64,000 nucleotides of DNA from Emydura subglobosa (taxonomy: Eukaryota; Chordata; Testudines; Chelidae). The notes under the pieces are model-generated. The model did not search any database, had not been told where the DNA came from, and worked only from the letters and a program-made list of their open reading frames with translations. The stretch is taken from positions 51,857,583 through 51,921,582 of the forward strand of contig ML679966.1 of the NCBI GenBank assembly GCA_007922225.1. The letters run 5' to 3'. Made by a program: the position numbers and the translations under genes. Positions 11,618 through 23,694 of the stretch are shown here, in pieces. The number at the start of each line of letters is the position of its first letter. Within the stretch, counting starts at the first letter, position 1.

Positions 11618-12250
11618 CCACAGGGATCTGTCTTGGCACCATCGTTCCTTAATATTTATATGAGCGACATGCTACCGACCCAGTCATAGAAATTTGGAGA
11701 CCTGATGATCCCATACTCTCCATCCAAGTGAGCACTTTCACCCAAGTGGAATGTATGTGCATGGAAGCTCTGAAAAAACTGGAGGAAAATCATTGGTTAT
11801 GGTGACTCCAATAGAATCCTCAACCCCCCTCCCCCAACATTTCTCTCCATGTTCCACCTGAATAAACACCATGCAAAGAAGTACCTGAATGTCACTTACT
11901 GTGACTCTAAACTCAGGCATATGTATTTTTCTGAAATATCTCAGAGGGGTTCTGGATTGCAGCCTCACATATTGCCAACCATTGCCAACATTTGACAAAG
12001 ACCACTGCCAAGGTAAAGGCTTGGAATAATATAATCCACCACTTAGCTAGGACCAGTGGGGAAGCAGATATTTACACTTCTCAAACATCCATCTGAGCCT
12101 TTGGTTTCTCATCAGTGTGAATGTTGTGTGCCAGTATGGACAGGTAGCGCACACAGGAAAGTGATGCTAAAAGCAACCTAGTCATTTACAGTTCTGCCAA
12201 ATCATAAACCACATAGCAACAATGGCAATACGTTGCCCAGTGCAAGTTTG
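11618..12250 (+). pseudogene. Jockey-like LINE reverse transcriptase, 3' half
   Basis: This is the continuation of the LINE split at 9621. It opens with PQGSVLAP (motif B), then a frame change gives FLNIYMSDM. Motif C is lost (KFGDLMIP where K-F-x-YADD would be expected). It continues with MFHLNKHHAKKYLNVTY (about 11850-11900), a block corresponding to the thumb, and ECCVPVWTGSAH (about 12120-12155), which matches the CAPVW block of the family. Several stops and indels occur. The 3' end fades out near 12250 and no A-rich tail was identified. Confidence 0.78.
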
Positions 12251-13790
12251 AGTAACTATACAACAATAAGTTTTCCATTTAAATGTAGGAGTAGTAAATA
12301 TTGAAGGAAAACTGGTAAATAAAGCTGTAGCAGTAGCAATATTAAGTGCCTTTAAGGTTCCTGGAAGCGTACCTTATCTGAATTTTAAAATGACTCGTGA
12401 GTATTCACACCAACAGAGACAGGAAACTTTAGATAAACTGTACCACTCTCTTGCCCTCCAGAACTTGTCTCAGAGCTATAAATACAAATCAGAGCCATAT
12501 TATTATATTATGAATGAGTTTTTAACCTCACATAAAAGAAAGCAGTGTATAGCTCACACTTGTATGCCTTACTAATGTATGTAATTTCCACAACTGTGTA
12601 CTGCTGACTCTCTAGAAATCAGTTACCTGTGAATAACTACTTTTAATAGAACTGCTCAATTTTCCTTAATGCATTGCAAAGCAATTTTTGTGTGGAAGTT
12701 ATAAATGACTGTCAGCCAACATTTTGCCAATATACTGCTTCATAGATTGTACAATCAAATATTTTCACTTCCTTATAAACTCCTTGGTTTCTATTAAAGT
12801 GTTAATTATACCACCACTTTCTATGAGATGTGAAATCGGTCACGACTCCAGTAGGTTACTCTCTTAGTAATATTAGTTATTAGTTATCTATTGAAATCAT
12901 TAAGCAATAATCAACAGTACTACAGAGGTATAACTGCATATTCAATTAGCTTCTGCAATGAATACTTTCTCATTAAGTCGTCTTTGATTGTACTTCCTAT
13001 CACCATAATTACTGACAGGACTCATTTTTGTCAAGTGAAAAGCAGATATGGAAAAACTGTAAAATATTAGCATACCCTAATTATGGATCAGATTATTGCC
13101 AGCCCAAATTAACCATCCAGGAGATTGAGGGGCCAAAAGAAGTGGGTGAGGAGAAAGTCTGAGGCCACTATTCCACCCACCTTGGTAACTAAGTACATGG
13201 AATGGGGTAGGCAGGGATGGAGAGAGACCGAGAGAGAGGAGCCTTGACTGTCCGACTGTCCTCCCACAGTGTACTACTTAGCAGATCTGGTTGGATGTAA
13301 CTGGAAAGTGTGATGTACATTGTAAAGGGCTATAGTAGGGGCAACCCAGGAGGAATTGAAAGTCATAATTCTTTCTCAAATCTTCTTTTGGATTAGCATA
13401 ACTGTGTCACTCTTTACTCAGGACTAGAGGTAATATCTCATATTGCCATATATTAAATTATAATAAGTGTGGTTAGTGATTATTTCAGAAAATACTTAGA
13501 AATATCTTCTCCCAATTTATTTAAATTATTTTTCAGAAAGAGTTTCACACATATGGAACTCCCCCACCTGCTGCAAAAACAACTGCCAGAACAGGTAGGG
13601 ATAAATACACCCCTTTTTCCTGGCTGGGTCACATATGTTTAGCTAACTGAACTTCTAGATGCACTGCGAGAGCCTCATCTCATCATCTGCACTAGACCTT
13701 TGCTGCTTATACCTGGTAGAAACCAACAGGGAAATTTCAGATTCACTGTTGATGAAAACTGTTCATATCTCTTAGAGAGGACAGCATGCC
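12251..13790. other. No gene recognised; AT-rich
   Basis: No family motif or long frame. The 12690-13070 part is rich in TAAT- and ATTA-containing words and free of recognisable repeats, which could fit conserved non-coding DNA, but sequence alone does not prove this. Confidence 0.4.
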
Positions 13791-13794
13791 ACTA

Positions 13795-14340
13795 CTAAAA
13801 GTGTGGTGGTTAAACTCCTCCTTAAGAAATTATCTCTTAACATTATTAATTTTAGTAACCACTACCCAGTCTCTAAACTTTCTTTTCAGAGAAAGTGGTG
13901 TTTCAAGAGCTCCAGTTATCTCTAAATTCTATTGATTTTCTTGATCTCCATCTGTTGGATTTCAGACAGGCCTGTAGTACCAAGACTGTGATGCTATCTT
14001 ATTGACAATCACTTGTTAGTAGGAACACAACAGAGGTAAGGTATCTGTGCTGATTATGTTACATCTAACAGCAGTTTTTTAATCTACTGACCATGTGATT
14101 TTGCCAATTCACTTGTGGGACTTAATGGGGTGGTGAGGAAGTCTTATAATATTCACTTAATCTCAGAGAATTTAGGAGGGCTGTTACTTTCCCTAACAAT
14201 AAGCTTCAACATATCGAAATCCATGTGGTTCCATTATGTCAATCGTCTTCTTCAAAGCAGATATAGACTCACAAGGAAAGATTTCAAGATGAAGGTGCAC
14301 CAATACCACCAATATATGGATGATACCCAACTCTGAAACT
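13795..14340 (+). pseudogene. L2-like LINE reverse transcriptase remnant
   Basis: A strongly decayed RT fragment. Near 13800 the translation gives VVVKLLLKKLSLN then SNHYPVSKLSF, corresponding to the xxxKPLLKKPSLDPxxxxNYRPVSNLPF block of vertebrate L2/Rex-type LINEs. LHLLDFRQACSTKT (about 13945) corresponds to FQSGFRPxHSTET. HQYMDDTQL (14310-14336) corresponds to CHQYADDTQL, the catalytic box. In between are several stops and frame changes. Divergence is much greater than in the CR1 at 2.4 kb, so this is an old insertion. Confidence 0.7.
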
Positions 14341-14412
14341 TCTCATTGTCAAATCTGCATACTGTGATATTTCTGCTATCCCAGTGCCTGACAGAGACAG
14401 AACATAGATAAA

Positions 14413-14675
14413 GCCTGGTCTACACTAGAAAATTAAGTAATCTTAACTATGTTATTCAGGGGTGTGGATTTCCACACCCTTGAGTAGCATAGATAAATTG
14501 AATTCTTCCGTTGACCTAGATACTGCCTCTCGGGGAGGTAGATTACTTACACTGATGGGAGAACCCCTCCTATCAGTGTAGGTAGTGTCTACACTGAAGC
14601 GCTACAATGGTACAGTTGTAGCAGCGCAGTTGTGCTGCTGTAGCGTTTTAAGTGTTGACATATCCTAAGGATGCT
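14413..14675. mobile_element. Non-autonomous DNA transposon (MITE)
   Basis: The left end AAGCCTGGTCTACACTAGAA and the right end AAGTGTTGACATATCCTA (reverse complement TAGGATATGTCAACACTT) form a weak TIR around a GC-richer interior. The interior contains subterminal stem-loops, for example TCAGGGGTGTGGATTTCCAC with ACCCTTGAG, and paired ACACTGATGGG / CCTATCAGTGT blocks. It shares the (G)TCTACAC end signature with other elements in this window. Confidence 0.65.
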
Positions 14676-15483
14676 AAAGCTCAATCCAGGTAAAATGGTG
14701 CTGGCCCATAGGGAAATATGTAGAGGGACTATGCCTACGCTCATAGCCGATATGTGTATAAATTCACCATTTGTTGTCACAATTTGAAGCCACATAGTTA
14801 CACTCAATTCTTCGATGCTTCTGGATTGCCAGCTAATAATGGTGACTCATTGGCTTTCTTTTTCGGTTTTTTTTGGTCATTTATGGTTCACCAGAAAATT
14901 GAAGCAAAGAGCTCTGAACCTTCCCTATCAATTCTGCAAAAGAAATGTGAATTTTCCATGTATAAATTATAGCTTCCCCAAATGAAAAAGTCAAGAAATG
15001 GGTGTTTTACCAACTATGAGAGGGATTTGAAGCAATTTAATGCAATATGTGATATCATTAAAATTTCCTCAGAGATAGCATATATAGTAGAAACTTAAAT
15101 CCTTTAACCAGTTCACTATTTTAGTCTTTTGCAGTCTCTGCACTGCAAGCGAACATGGCCATATTCTCTGTTATGTGTTACCCTTTAAGGCTCTGAATAG
15201 CTCTTCGCAGTTCCTAACAGCATTTTATGCTCCATATCCACAGAGTTATTGGATTCTCCAAATTGGAAATAGGAGATTTGAGGCTGTAATTTCTGCATTT
15301 TCAGCTATGAAACTGTTTGGTAATTCAAGTCATGATTTAAAATAAAAATTGAAGTTATTTCTTTAATCTTACCTATGCTTGTGTTGGAATGGCACTCAGA
15401 AAACTTTGGTATTTTTTGCACCCCTGCACAATGTATTAGGTCTTTGTGCCAATGCCCCACACAGATAGTCACACTTCCCTAAG
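14676..15483. other. No gene recognised
   Basis: AT-rich spacer between two MITEs. The open frames near 14589-14972 are short and motif-free. Confidence 0.45.
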
Positions 15484-15706
15484 GTTATGTCTATACTATG
15501 GGCCTTACAGTGGCATAACTGTACTGCTGCAGCTGCGCCGTTATAAGGTCTCCTGGATAGCTGCTCTATGCAGACAGGAGAGAGCTCTCCCGCCAGCATA
15601 ATTAAACAACCCCCAATACGACCATGCCAACATAGTGCTGTCCACACCGGCGCTGTTGTCGGTGAAGCTTGTATTGGTCAGAGATGTGTTTTTTACAGAG
15701 GTTTAT
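15484..15706. mobile_element. Non-autonomous DNA transposon (MITE), 3'-truncated
   Basis: It begins GGTTATGTCTATACTATGGG, the same end signature as the other MITEs here. A GC-rich body follows (CTGCTGCAGCTGCGCCG; TGTCCACACCGGCGCTGTTG), then GGTGAAGCTTGTATTGGTCA and GATGTGTTTTTTACAGAG. The latter resembles half of a stem present in longer copies. No matching right-hand TIR was found, so this copy is probably truncated. Confidence 0.6.
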
Positions 15707-17501
15707 AACTGCCAAATTGGGGCACATTTTCAGAGACACAAGCCTAACACCAGGGCAATACCTCCAACAAATATCAAGCTTCATGTAGAAGCTTTCTGAA
15801 TGAAACGATTACAAGAATTTTTTAAAATGGGTAAAACAAGATATTTTTTCCTAATCTCATTCTCAGACAAGCCCAACCCATTTTTGCTGAAGCTTTTCAT
15901 AAAAATTACAGCCTGAGGCAGACACAGAGTGTGGAAAATTTTAGCTCAAACAGTTAAAGTCTGACAAAGCTATAAGCAACTGAAAATAGGGTCTTAAAAT
16001 GGAAAGCATTAGGCAGCTTTTAAATATAGGCAACACTATCACCTGTAATAACTACAAATACTTCATGTGAACATAACAAAAGGGAATGAATCTTACGTTT
16101 GCCTCCAATCCACAATATTAAAATTTCCTTTTTTTTTTTTTTTTTGGATGTCTCAGGCTTGACTCAAATGGCCCAGAAAGTAAACCGTTTCAAATGCCCT
16201 AAAAAACCTGAACCCTGATCATAGAACTCTTAACTCCACAAAGTACTCTCACACTCCTTGAGTCAATCAAAGGCCAAATAACTTGTGTTTGCCTTCTCCT
16301 TTATTGCAATTGTGCTCATCAAATCAGGGAAGAGACATAACACCATGAGATTAAGATGTTCATTCACAGAGCGGTAATAATCAATAATGAATATCAAATA
16401 CATGTAGTGAATATAATTCACAAACAATCCATAGGATAAAATGTATGTGCATGCATTTGCATGCAAACCTGGAAAAGGTTTCAAATGATAAAAATAAAAT
16501 AAAAGAATACATCTGAGAAAAGGATAAACTTTGTCAGGTTTTCTTTGTTTGTTTTTGTTTTTTTGCTATGAATAGCATGGCCAGCTTTGCTAACAACAAT
16601 GAATTATTTAAATCAAAAGCAGTCCATGTCTTTTTTAAAAAAACTAAATGCACAGTAATGATCATTGTGTACATAATTTCTCCAACTACTGAAAATGCAT
16701 TTATGGGAAATAAACAGTAAAATAAATTCTGTTGGCTTCTTAAAGGAGATATTTGGAGCTCTTGAGAGCACGTCATTCCTACTAACAAAAACAGTTTTGA
16801 AAATAAGAATCTATATTATGCTTCATTCATATACCTATCGAGGTTTGCCTTTGCAAAGATTCATTGAGGAAATAAATAAAGTATAAGGTAAGAAATTTAT
16901 TAACCTAATATCCACACAATAGCACTTAAAAGTATTTAATGACAAAACATATATTCACAAAAACTCGCCCTGTCTAAGACGCCAGTGCATTTAGCCATCA
17001 CTTTGCTGTTAGAGTCAAGTGCTTGTATTAGCAATGCTAATTTATTCTGTATTTTGAATTCCCATATGTTAATTAGGATAAAATGTTTAGTAACACTGTA
17101 AGTGGACAGAACCATCATAAGGTTTAGATTGAATGATTTATGTCCAGTTTGGAAGGTAATCTGTCCATGATTCAGTAATCCCTTGTTGTCTTTAAAAAAA
17201 CAAAACCAAAAAAAAAACTATGAAGCCTCAACATCGTACAATTAGGTAACATGCAATCTTGTGTTTCTAGTATGTCGTTCTTGTCTTTCCCTCCATTATG
17301 TCCTATTTCCACCTATGTCTATTGTGATCTCTATGGCCTAGCTTTTAATTTGTTCAGTACACTACATAAAAGGGTCACAATCCTGATAGGGGCTGCAAAT
17401 AATAAATATAACAGCAATAATTTTAAATTGTAATGGTAATTAAATGCTAAACAGAATGTTTAACTACATAAATGTAATTAAATTGTGTAATTCTTGTGTA
17501 A
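15707..17501. other. No gene recognised; AT-rich with poly(T)
   Basis: AT-rich sequence with an 18-base T run near 16128-16145 and other homopolymers. Open frames stay under about 85 codons and have no motifs. Confidence 0.5.
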
Positions 17502-17870
17502 TTGAAAACAGGGAATAGTCATCGGGTATGTTTCCAGTGCTGTCCCACAGGGATCAGTTATTGGCCCTATGTTATTTTTATCAATGACCTGGAAGAAAAC
17601 ATAAAATCATCACTGATAAAGTTAGTGGACAACACAAAAACTGGGGGAATGGTAAATAATGAAGATGACAGGTCACCTATTCAGAACAATTGGGATTGCT
17701 TGGTAAATTGTGTGCAAGGAAACAATATACATTTTAATATGGCTAAATGTATACAAAAACAAAAAATGTAGGCCACACTTATAGGATGAGGACTCTATTA
17801 TGGAAAGCTGTGAGTTTGAAAAAGTGGCCAATATTGGTACAGTAAATTTTTTTTTGTACAAATCCATGGA
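17502..17870 (+). pseudogene. CR1/L3-type LINE reverse transcriptase remnant
   Basis: This corresponds to RT motifs B and C of an L3/CR1-type LINE. VPQGSVIGP (17545-17571, alternative frame) is followed by FINDLEENIKSSLIKLVDNT, where VDNT replaces the catalytic ADDT; then TGGMVNNEDD and FNMAKC. Downstream, TATAGGATGAGGACTCTATT and TGTGAGTTTGAAAAAGTGGC match the nucleotide pattern that follows this block in other L3 copies. The loss of the catalytic Asp and several frame changes show a long-dead copy. Confidence 0.78.
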
Positions 17871-19935
17871 AAATGTCCTACTGAATCAGAGGCCAGATAC
17901 AGTAAAACTATAAAACCCACATTTTCCAGTCATAAAAGCACTCACCTTTCATCACTGAACTTTAATTAAAAGATCTGATTGGGTTTTGACCCTACAAATA
18001 GATGGAAATATTTTCCCTTCCCATCCCAGAGGATCAAAAGAAAATCTATAGTTAAACAGGATACACTTGGTCAAATCCCAAAGTGATGTCAATATGAAGT
18101 GAATGTATTACAGATAAGGACTTGCTTGATAAGGACATGCAGACAGACCACTATTCCTATAACAGAGAATCCACCAGAGAAAAAACATGGAACTTTCACT
18201 GTCATTCCCAAAGTATAGCAAATCTACCTAATCCCAGCAAAAATCTTTCCTTTTCTGGACATTAGCAGTAAAAGGATATAATCCCAATATAGGATCATCA
18301 ATGTGTAAGATCATCTATAAAAACCTAGCTATGCATGATGTCTACTTTTTGACCCCTACATATGTGGAAGGAAACAAAACTATCAAGGTGCTACATTCGG
18401 AGGCAGATTTCTTTGAATGCAAATATCTTATAGTTTGGAGGGAAATCAGGGTTTCTGGGATGGGCAGAGCTAATAGATCACTCAGTGATGCCTTAAAAAC
18501 ATTTCAGAGCTTCCTTCCTCAACACCCTCAGATCTGAATTGCTGTAAACTGGTGGCTCTCATTTTATTTTCAAATCTATCTTCTCTGTAACCAAGTAAGT
18601 AGAAACTGCATCTTGGCCAAATCTCATATTTACAGGCTCTACATCACCACCTTACACTCCCAACAGTTTGGCTGAAATTGTATTTACTTATTTTCTACTT
18701 TACCATCAATAGTGACCAAACAGTCTCTTATTCCCACAAGTATTTGATGCTCTAAATCATAACTGATTGCAGACTGATTCTCCAGTCAATGTCCTGCTGT
18801 GAAAAGATGTGCTGCTGCATTTTGGAATTGAGACTCCTGTGGTTTAAACAAAGGCGACCTTGAATACATGGTACAAAAGACTATCTTTAGGCACTTCCAA
18901 GTATCCCATTGCTAGTACTTTTGCAAACTGCATGAGGGCGGATGTTATCAGAAAGCCGACCTCATGAGGGTAAAACACACAGCAAAAAGGAGCAGGCAGG
19001 CCTGCAGAGTCCAGCGAAGTGGCTGCTCCCCTATCTTTGCATGCATGTTATTCCCCATCCCAGAATTATTTTTTGTTTCAATAGGAACCTCTGTTAATTT
19101 TTTGAATTCACCTTGTTGAGCAGAAAACCGTCAGTAGGACAAAAAGGAATTTTAAAGGGCTAGGATTATACTGTGCAAAATTACTTTATACAGATTAAAT
19201 TTTTGATCATGAAGTAAATAATTATCTATTCTCTCAATGTCAGACAGACATCCTGAGAGAGTTCCTGGACACTTATAGCCTGCATGAGTTGAGTGTATGA
19301 GACGAAATACATGCATAGCAGGAGCTGAGGGTATTCAACACTTCTGAGAATCCAGCCAGCCATTTAGGTGCCAAAATATGGACATAAAAGTCCAACTTTA
19401 AGCACTTATTTCTGAAAATTTTGATCTCAATCTAGGTATTGTTTAAACTAATACAGAATATAAGGAAGTTAAAATAATTTAGATGCACACTGGAGTCATG
19501 CAATTGTAAATTCATTTAATGTTCTATGTCCAGTATAACATGGTTATTAGGAACAATAATAATAGAACGATAACCTGAACAGGATCAGAGAGAAACAGAA
19601 ATAAAATGAATAAATAAGACACAGTTTAAGACAATTTAGCAGAAAGGAGATGTAATTGTTTTAAGCCTTCCAACTGGCAGAATTATCAGATGAAGACAAA
19701 GTGCTATCAGGAAAGGATTAAGAAAAAAACAAGCAAAAAACAGCCCAATGCTTAAAAGAAAAACAAAAACAAAAATGATCAATAATGGAAAAAGGACAGG
19801 GCTACGCAAATCAGGAAAAAGACAATATGTTTGAAGTACAATAAAAGACTTAAAACCAAAGAAAAAAGACTTGTTAGAAATGCAAAATACAATTGACGGT
19901 TTTTTTCCAAAGCTTCAAAAGGACAGGAGTATACC
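17871..19935. other. No gene recognised
   Basis: AT-rich. The segment 19355-19425 (TTTAGGTGCCAAAATATGGA then CTTATTTCTGAAAATTTTGA) belongs to the short palindromic repeat type seen again at 31378-31565. The open frame 18301-18537 (78 codons) has no motif. Confidence 0.45.
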
Positions 19936-20218
19936 AAGGCTATGACTACACTGACAGTGGCAAAGTCGCCACTGTCATATTGACTTCTCTGTATCGACTG
20001 AGTGTCAGTGAAGACCCGCTCAGTGGACCCAGAAATCGATGTATTAAGACCACCTTCTCAAGTGGCATAGCGCTGCGCCCCAGTCGACGCAGTGCAATGA
20101 AGACAGCGCACAGAACAGAAGCAGAGAAGTCGACGGGAGTTACGCAAATTTTTTCCATAGCTTGCGTAACTCTGGTTGACTGCTGCCGAATCTCCGAGGT
20201 AAGTGTAGACAAGCCCTG
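19936..20218. mobile_element. MITE with GGCTATGACTACACT ends, complete copy
   Basis: The left end GGCTATGACTACACTGACAG pairs with the right end AGTGTAGACAAGCCCTGA (reverse complement TCAGGGCTTGTCTACACT). Internal inverted segments (GTGGCAAAGTCGCCAC; ACGGGAGTTACGCAA with TTGCGTAACTC) suggest extensive secondary structure. The open frames in both directions here (108 codons each) arise from this structure and are not genes. A second partial copy lies at 36607-36764. Confidence 0.8.
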
Positions 20219-22435
20219 AGTAATGAAAGAAGAAATGGTAATTTTATAGGAAAGAAACTCCAAAATAATCACATTACTTAAAACATAATTTCCAAACTGA
20301 ATTTTAAAAATGCTTAACAGATACTGACTGCTTCTCTAATCCACCTAATTCCTTTCCAGGTCAATTAGGGATGGCTGATATGTACACTTTGACAATGCAA
20401 TATCAATGCGAATTTAGCTTCTATCAGCCTACTTGCCAAGTGTCCCATATTTTATGTCCCGTAAGTTGTTCTGTTCTGTACCTGTAACTGAAATGTTCCA
20501 GTGCCATATTCAACTCAGAATATTCATCTGTTGCTGTTGCCACATTTCCTTTAATAGGCCACAGCAGCTGCACATATGAGGTGCTCTGTGATTGCATGAG
20601 GGAATGTGCTCCCTCCATTCGTGAGATATCTGGCAGCATATATACCAGCAGTTCCTGAACAATGACAGGAAATCCAGTAACAAATCCAGCCACTGTGTAG
20701 CCATAGGACCCTTTGCTAGTCCCCCTTGTTCTTCTGTCTGCATTCATTAGCCTGCTTCTCTCCCCCAAAATCTGAATGCCTAATGATGTGCTTGCAAGGT
20801 AGGATTTTTGTCCCTATTTTACAGATGGGAAACAGAAATGTAATTTAAAATTATTTGTTCAAGGTCAACAAAAGAAATGAGCAGAACAAGATAAGAACTC
20901 AGGGATCATGGATCACAGGCCATGGCATGAACTGCTTACCATGTGTTTCTCATCAGCATTCAACTGCAGTTTCTCTAGAATGCACCTTAGCTTCCTTTGT
21001 GCTAACCGCTATAGGGTTAATCAAGGAAGGGCATCAGGAAGGTACTGTAACACCTACTGCAAAAGATCCTGGGTCAGATTTAAGAGTATCTGAGAATGTG
21101 AGCCAGGGAATTGGGTGGGTTGCTTATTTGGATAAGGATGGGAATAAAGAAATGATGAACAGCATTGAGGGAGACTTGTGTTAGGAAAGTGAGAAAGGAC
21201 TACCCTGCTGGTTAGGAGGAAAAGAGGTAAACAACAGACATGAAATAAAGGAAAAGCCACATATGAACTGAGAAATAAGAGGGAATGTCATGCTTTCAAT
21301 ATTTTCAGGGCATTGCACACAGGCTTTTCTAAATACATTTTTACCATCTGGATAAGTGGCCCCATTTCTGGATTCAACTTTGGCAACTATGAGATGGTGT
21401 CCATCCAAAGTGGCTGTTAAACATTTGGAAGTAGATCTGGGTGAATTTTGGAGAAAGGGGACTTTTTGGAGAAAATTGTGAACATGTTCTGTAAATCTGA
21501 CTCACAATTTGGGTTTGATTTTCTGCAAACGTTCACATGATCAGTTTTAACTTTCACAAATGTTTGGGGAAGAGTGACATGAGCAAATTGCATGTAAACT
21601 CCGCTAGACAGTTTTGTTTTTATATCTTTTCTCTCCCTTCGTCAAGAAGGAACACATCTTAAAATTTGGGGTCCTTGTACATAGTCAAATATTAGGTCCT
21701 TTCTTATGCTGTAGAGGAAAAGCATTAATTGGCCATTCCTCCACTCATGGCAGAACATAGCCTTTGGTGCATAGGGGAATAAGGAGCAGGGTAGGACTAC
21801 TGGGATGGGATGGGGCAGAGTCAACAAAATCATGTAAAAGAGCAAAAGAGAATAACAGACAGAAAAGGTACCACAGTCAGAAAAATAAGTCTGTGTGTGG
21901 GGGGAGGAAGGGATATAGACAGAAAGATAAAGACACCATGGCAACTATGTTAGGACATGATGTGAGGGTGTTTGGCTGGGGAGAGGTAGTTGCACTTATT
22001 CATTAATCCACCTTAAGGAGGTACTGCACCAAAAAAAGGTTGGGAAGCAGCAATCAAAGAACTAGAAGCAAGAAACATGAAAAAAAAAAATTTCTTTCTG
22101 GTTATAATCTAAATTAATTCATACTACAGCTATGAACACCAAAGTCTGTAGCTGTTAGATTTTACATAGTAGATTCCAATTCTTTAGTTTTCTCATGTCC
22201 TGTTGACAAACTAGGATTTAGATGTTAACTTTCTAGAATTATTTTTGAGGATATGTGGAAAAGGGAATGGGGTTAGAATTATGGTATAAAGTCTAAGCTT
22301 GCCCAGACAAGTTAAGACGTACCGTCAAATCAGAAGATGAAAAAACAGTCAGACCATCGAGACCAAGTGGCCCATTACCAAAAATAACAGAGCATTCATT
22401 TCCTGGGTCACTGCTCTTGCACACTAGGCAGAAAT
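20219..22435. other. No gene recognised
   Basis: Apart from the MIR-like segment at 20815-20950, I recognise nothing. The open frames at 20424-20768, 20855-21184 and 21642-21944 (100-115 codons) show no domain, signal or splice context. Confidence 0.45.
20815..20950 (-). repeat. MIR-like SINE fragment, antisense
   Basis: Read on the + strand: TTTTACAGATGGGAAACAGA, then TTCAAGGTCAACAAAAG, AACTCAGGGATCATGG and CCATGGCATGAACTGCTTAC. This order matches the antisense of the MIR core and 3' part (GTAAAATGGG..., GACCTTGG..., ...GCTCTGCC...). It is a tRNA-derived SINE remnant with no coding role. Confidence 0.6.
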
Positions 22436-22481
22436 TAGGGTGACCAGATGTCTCGATTTTATAGCGACAGTCCCTGTATTT

Positions 22482-22516
<35 letters not shown>

Positions 22517-22579
22517 ATAGGTGTATATTAACCCCAACCCCCATTCCAATTTATCACACTTGCTATCTGATCATTCTAG
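22436..22579. mobile_element. Short MITE with TAGGGTGACCAGATG end
   Basis: The left end TTAGGGTGACCAGATGTCTC and the right end CTATCTGATCATTCTAGC (reverse complement GCTAGAATGATCAGATAG) form a degraded TIR. The interior GATTTTATAGCGACAGTCCC is the typical body of this abundant reptile element. A 27-base T run at 22486-22512 has expanded inside it. Confidence 0.7.
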
Positions 22580-23315
22580 CAGGAATCCCCTAGAATTGGT
22601 TTACCTGCTTTTGACAGTAGAGTGAGTGTTTGTCTTAACAGGATTCCTTCTAAAACAAAGAAAATATTGGGCACTGTGGGTAATGGATTCCACTGGGAGA
22701 GCCGAGTGTCTGTTCTACTTTAGAAAAACATGCACACTCATTCTAAAGGGGAAGCAAGGTAGGAGAACAGGTTGTCAGCTGTGAGCAGAGGGGTCACAGA
22801 AGGCTTTTTTGTATGTAGGAGAATGTAAGGTGGTTCTTCATTTTCTGTAACTGAAACACAGAAGAGCCTACCCTATATAGCTTTTGGGGGAAATACAAGC
22901 TTTCAAAATGATGTGTATTTAAGTTAGTGGTTTTCTATTTTCCCCTATTAAATCTCCTTTTAAATTAAAATCTAAATAAAACTTTCAATGAAAGAATTAC
23001 TGACTTACTCCATCCTAATGAAAACTGAGTAGGAACACGGAGGGGCACTCAGAGAGGTACAAGTGGCTCATAAAAATATAACACAGCCCCCCTCCAAATC
23101 TCAGCCTGTCTCTCTTCTGCCGCCTTGTCTGAAATATACTGATTTTATCTTGCTGTCAGCAAAAGCAGATATCAATGCTTTCATTAGCATTTTGTGATAG
23201 GATGATTTTGCCCTGAATATAATTGCATGTCAATATAATTGCTTCCATTTTACTTCTACCCAACTGGGTTCATTTGGGGCATTTCAAATGGTTCTTTTTT
23301 TAGGTATGGTAAAAA
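22580..23315. other. No gene recognised
   Basis: AT-rich spacer before the DIRS element. No motif was recognised. Confidence 0.5.
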
Positions 23316-23319
23316 CAGG

Positions 23320-23535
23320 GTTACTTACCAGTAACTGTTGTTCTTCGAGATGTGTTGCTCATATCCATTCTAATATAGGTGAGTTGCATGCCACCGTGCA
23401 CTGGTTCCTAGAACTTTTTTCCCCTTAGAAGACCGTGTAGGGTCGGCTCAGGCGCCCCCTGGAGACCTGTGCACATGCCACTGTACATGAGGCACTGCCG
23501 ACCCTACAGCCCCTCAGTCCCTTCTTTCTGCCAAC
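23320..23535 (-). repeat. DIRS terminal inverted repeat (coding-strand right end)
   Basis: On the + strand it reads GTTCTTCGAGATGTGTTGCT, then CATATCCATTCTAATATAGG, CCACCGTGCACTGGTTCC, CCCCTTAGAAGACCGTGTAG and GGCACTGCCGACCCTAC. Each block pairs with a block in 28488-28687. The outermost ~20 bases differ from those of the other arm, as is usual in DIRS elements, whose two extremities are joined only in the ICR. Confidence 0.88.
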
Positions 23536-23554
23536 TCCAAGAGCTGGGACGGAA

Positions 23555-23665
23555 GGTGGGTGTGGAATGGATATGACCAACACATCTCAAAGAACAAGTT
23601 ACTAGTAAGTAACTCTGTTTTCTACTTCGAGTGATTGCTCATACCCATTCCAATATAGGTGATTA
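23555..23665 (-). repeat. DIRS internal complementary region (ICR)
   Basis: Two adjoining blocks match the two element extremities. TGGAATGGATATGACCAACA, then CATCTCAAAGAACAAGTTAC and TAGTAAGTAACTCTG, is the reverse complement of the outer end 23316-23372. TTCTACTTCGAGTGATTGCT, then CATACCCATTCCAATATAGG, matches the inverted outer end of 28640-28681. Joined head to tail, they form the sequence a circularised element would have at its ITR junction. In DIRS models the ICR templates completion of the ITR ends. It lies between the recombinase and the right ITR, as in the family prototype. Confidence 0.85.
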
Positions 23666-23694
23666 AAAAGCAATACCTCGGAGGTGGATAGGAG

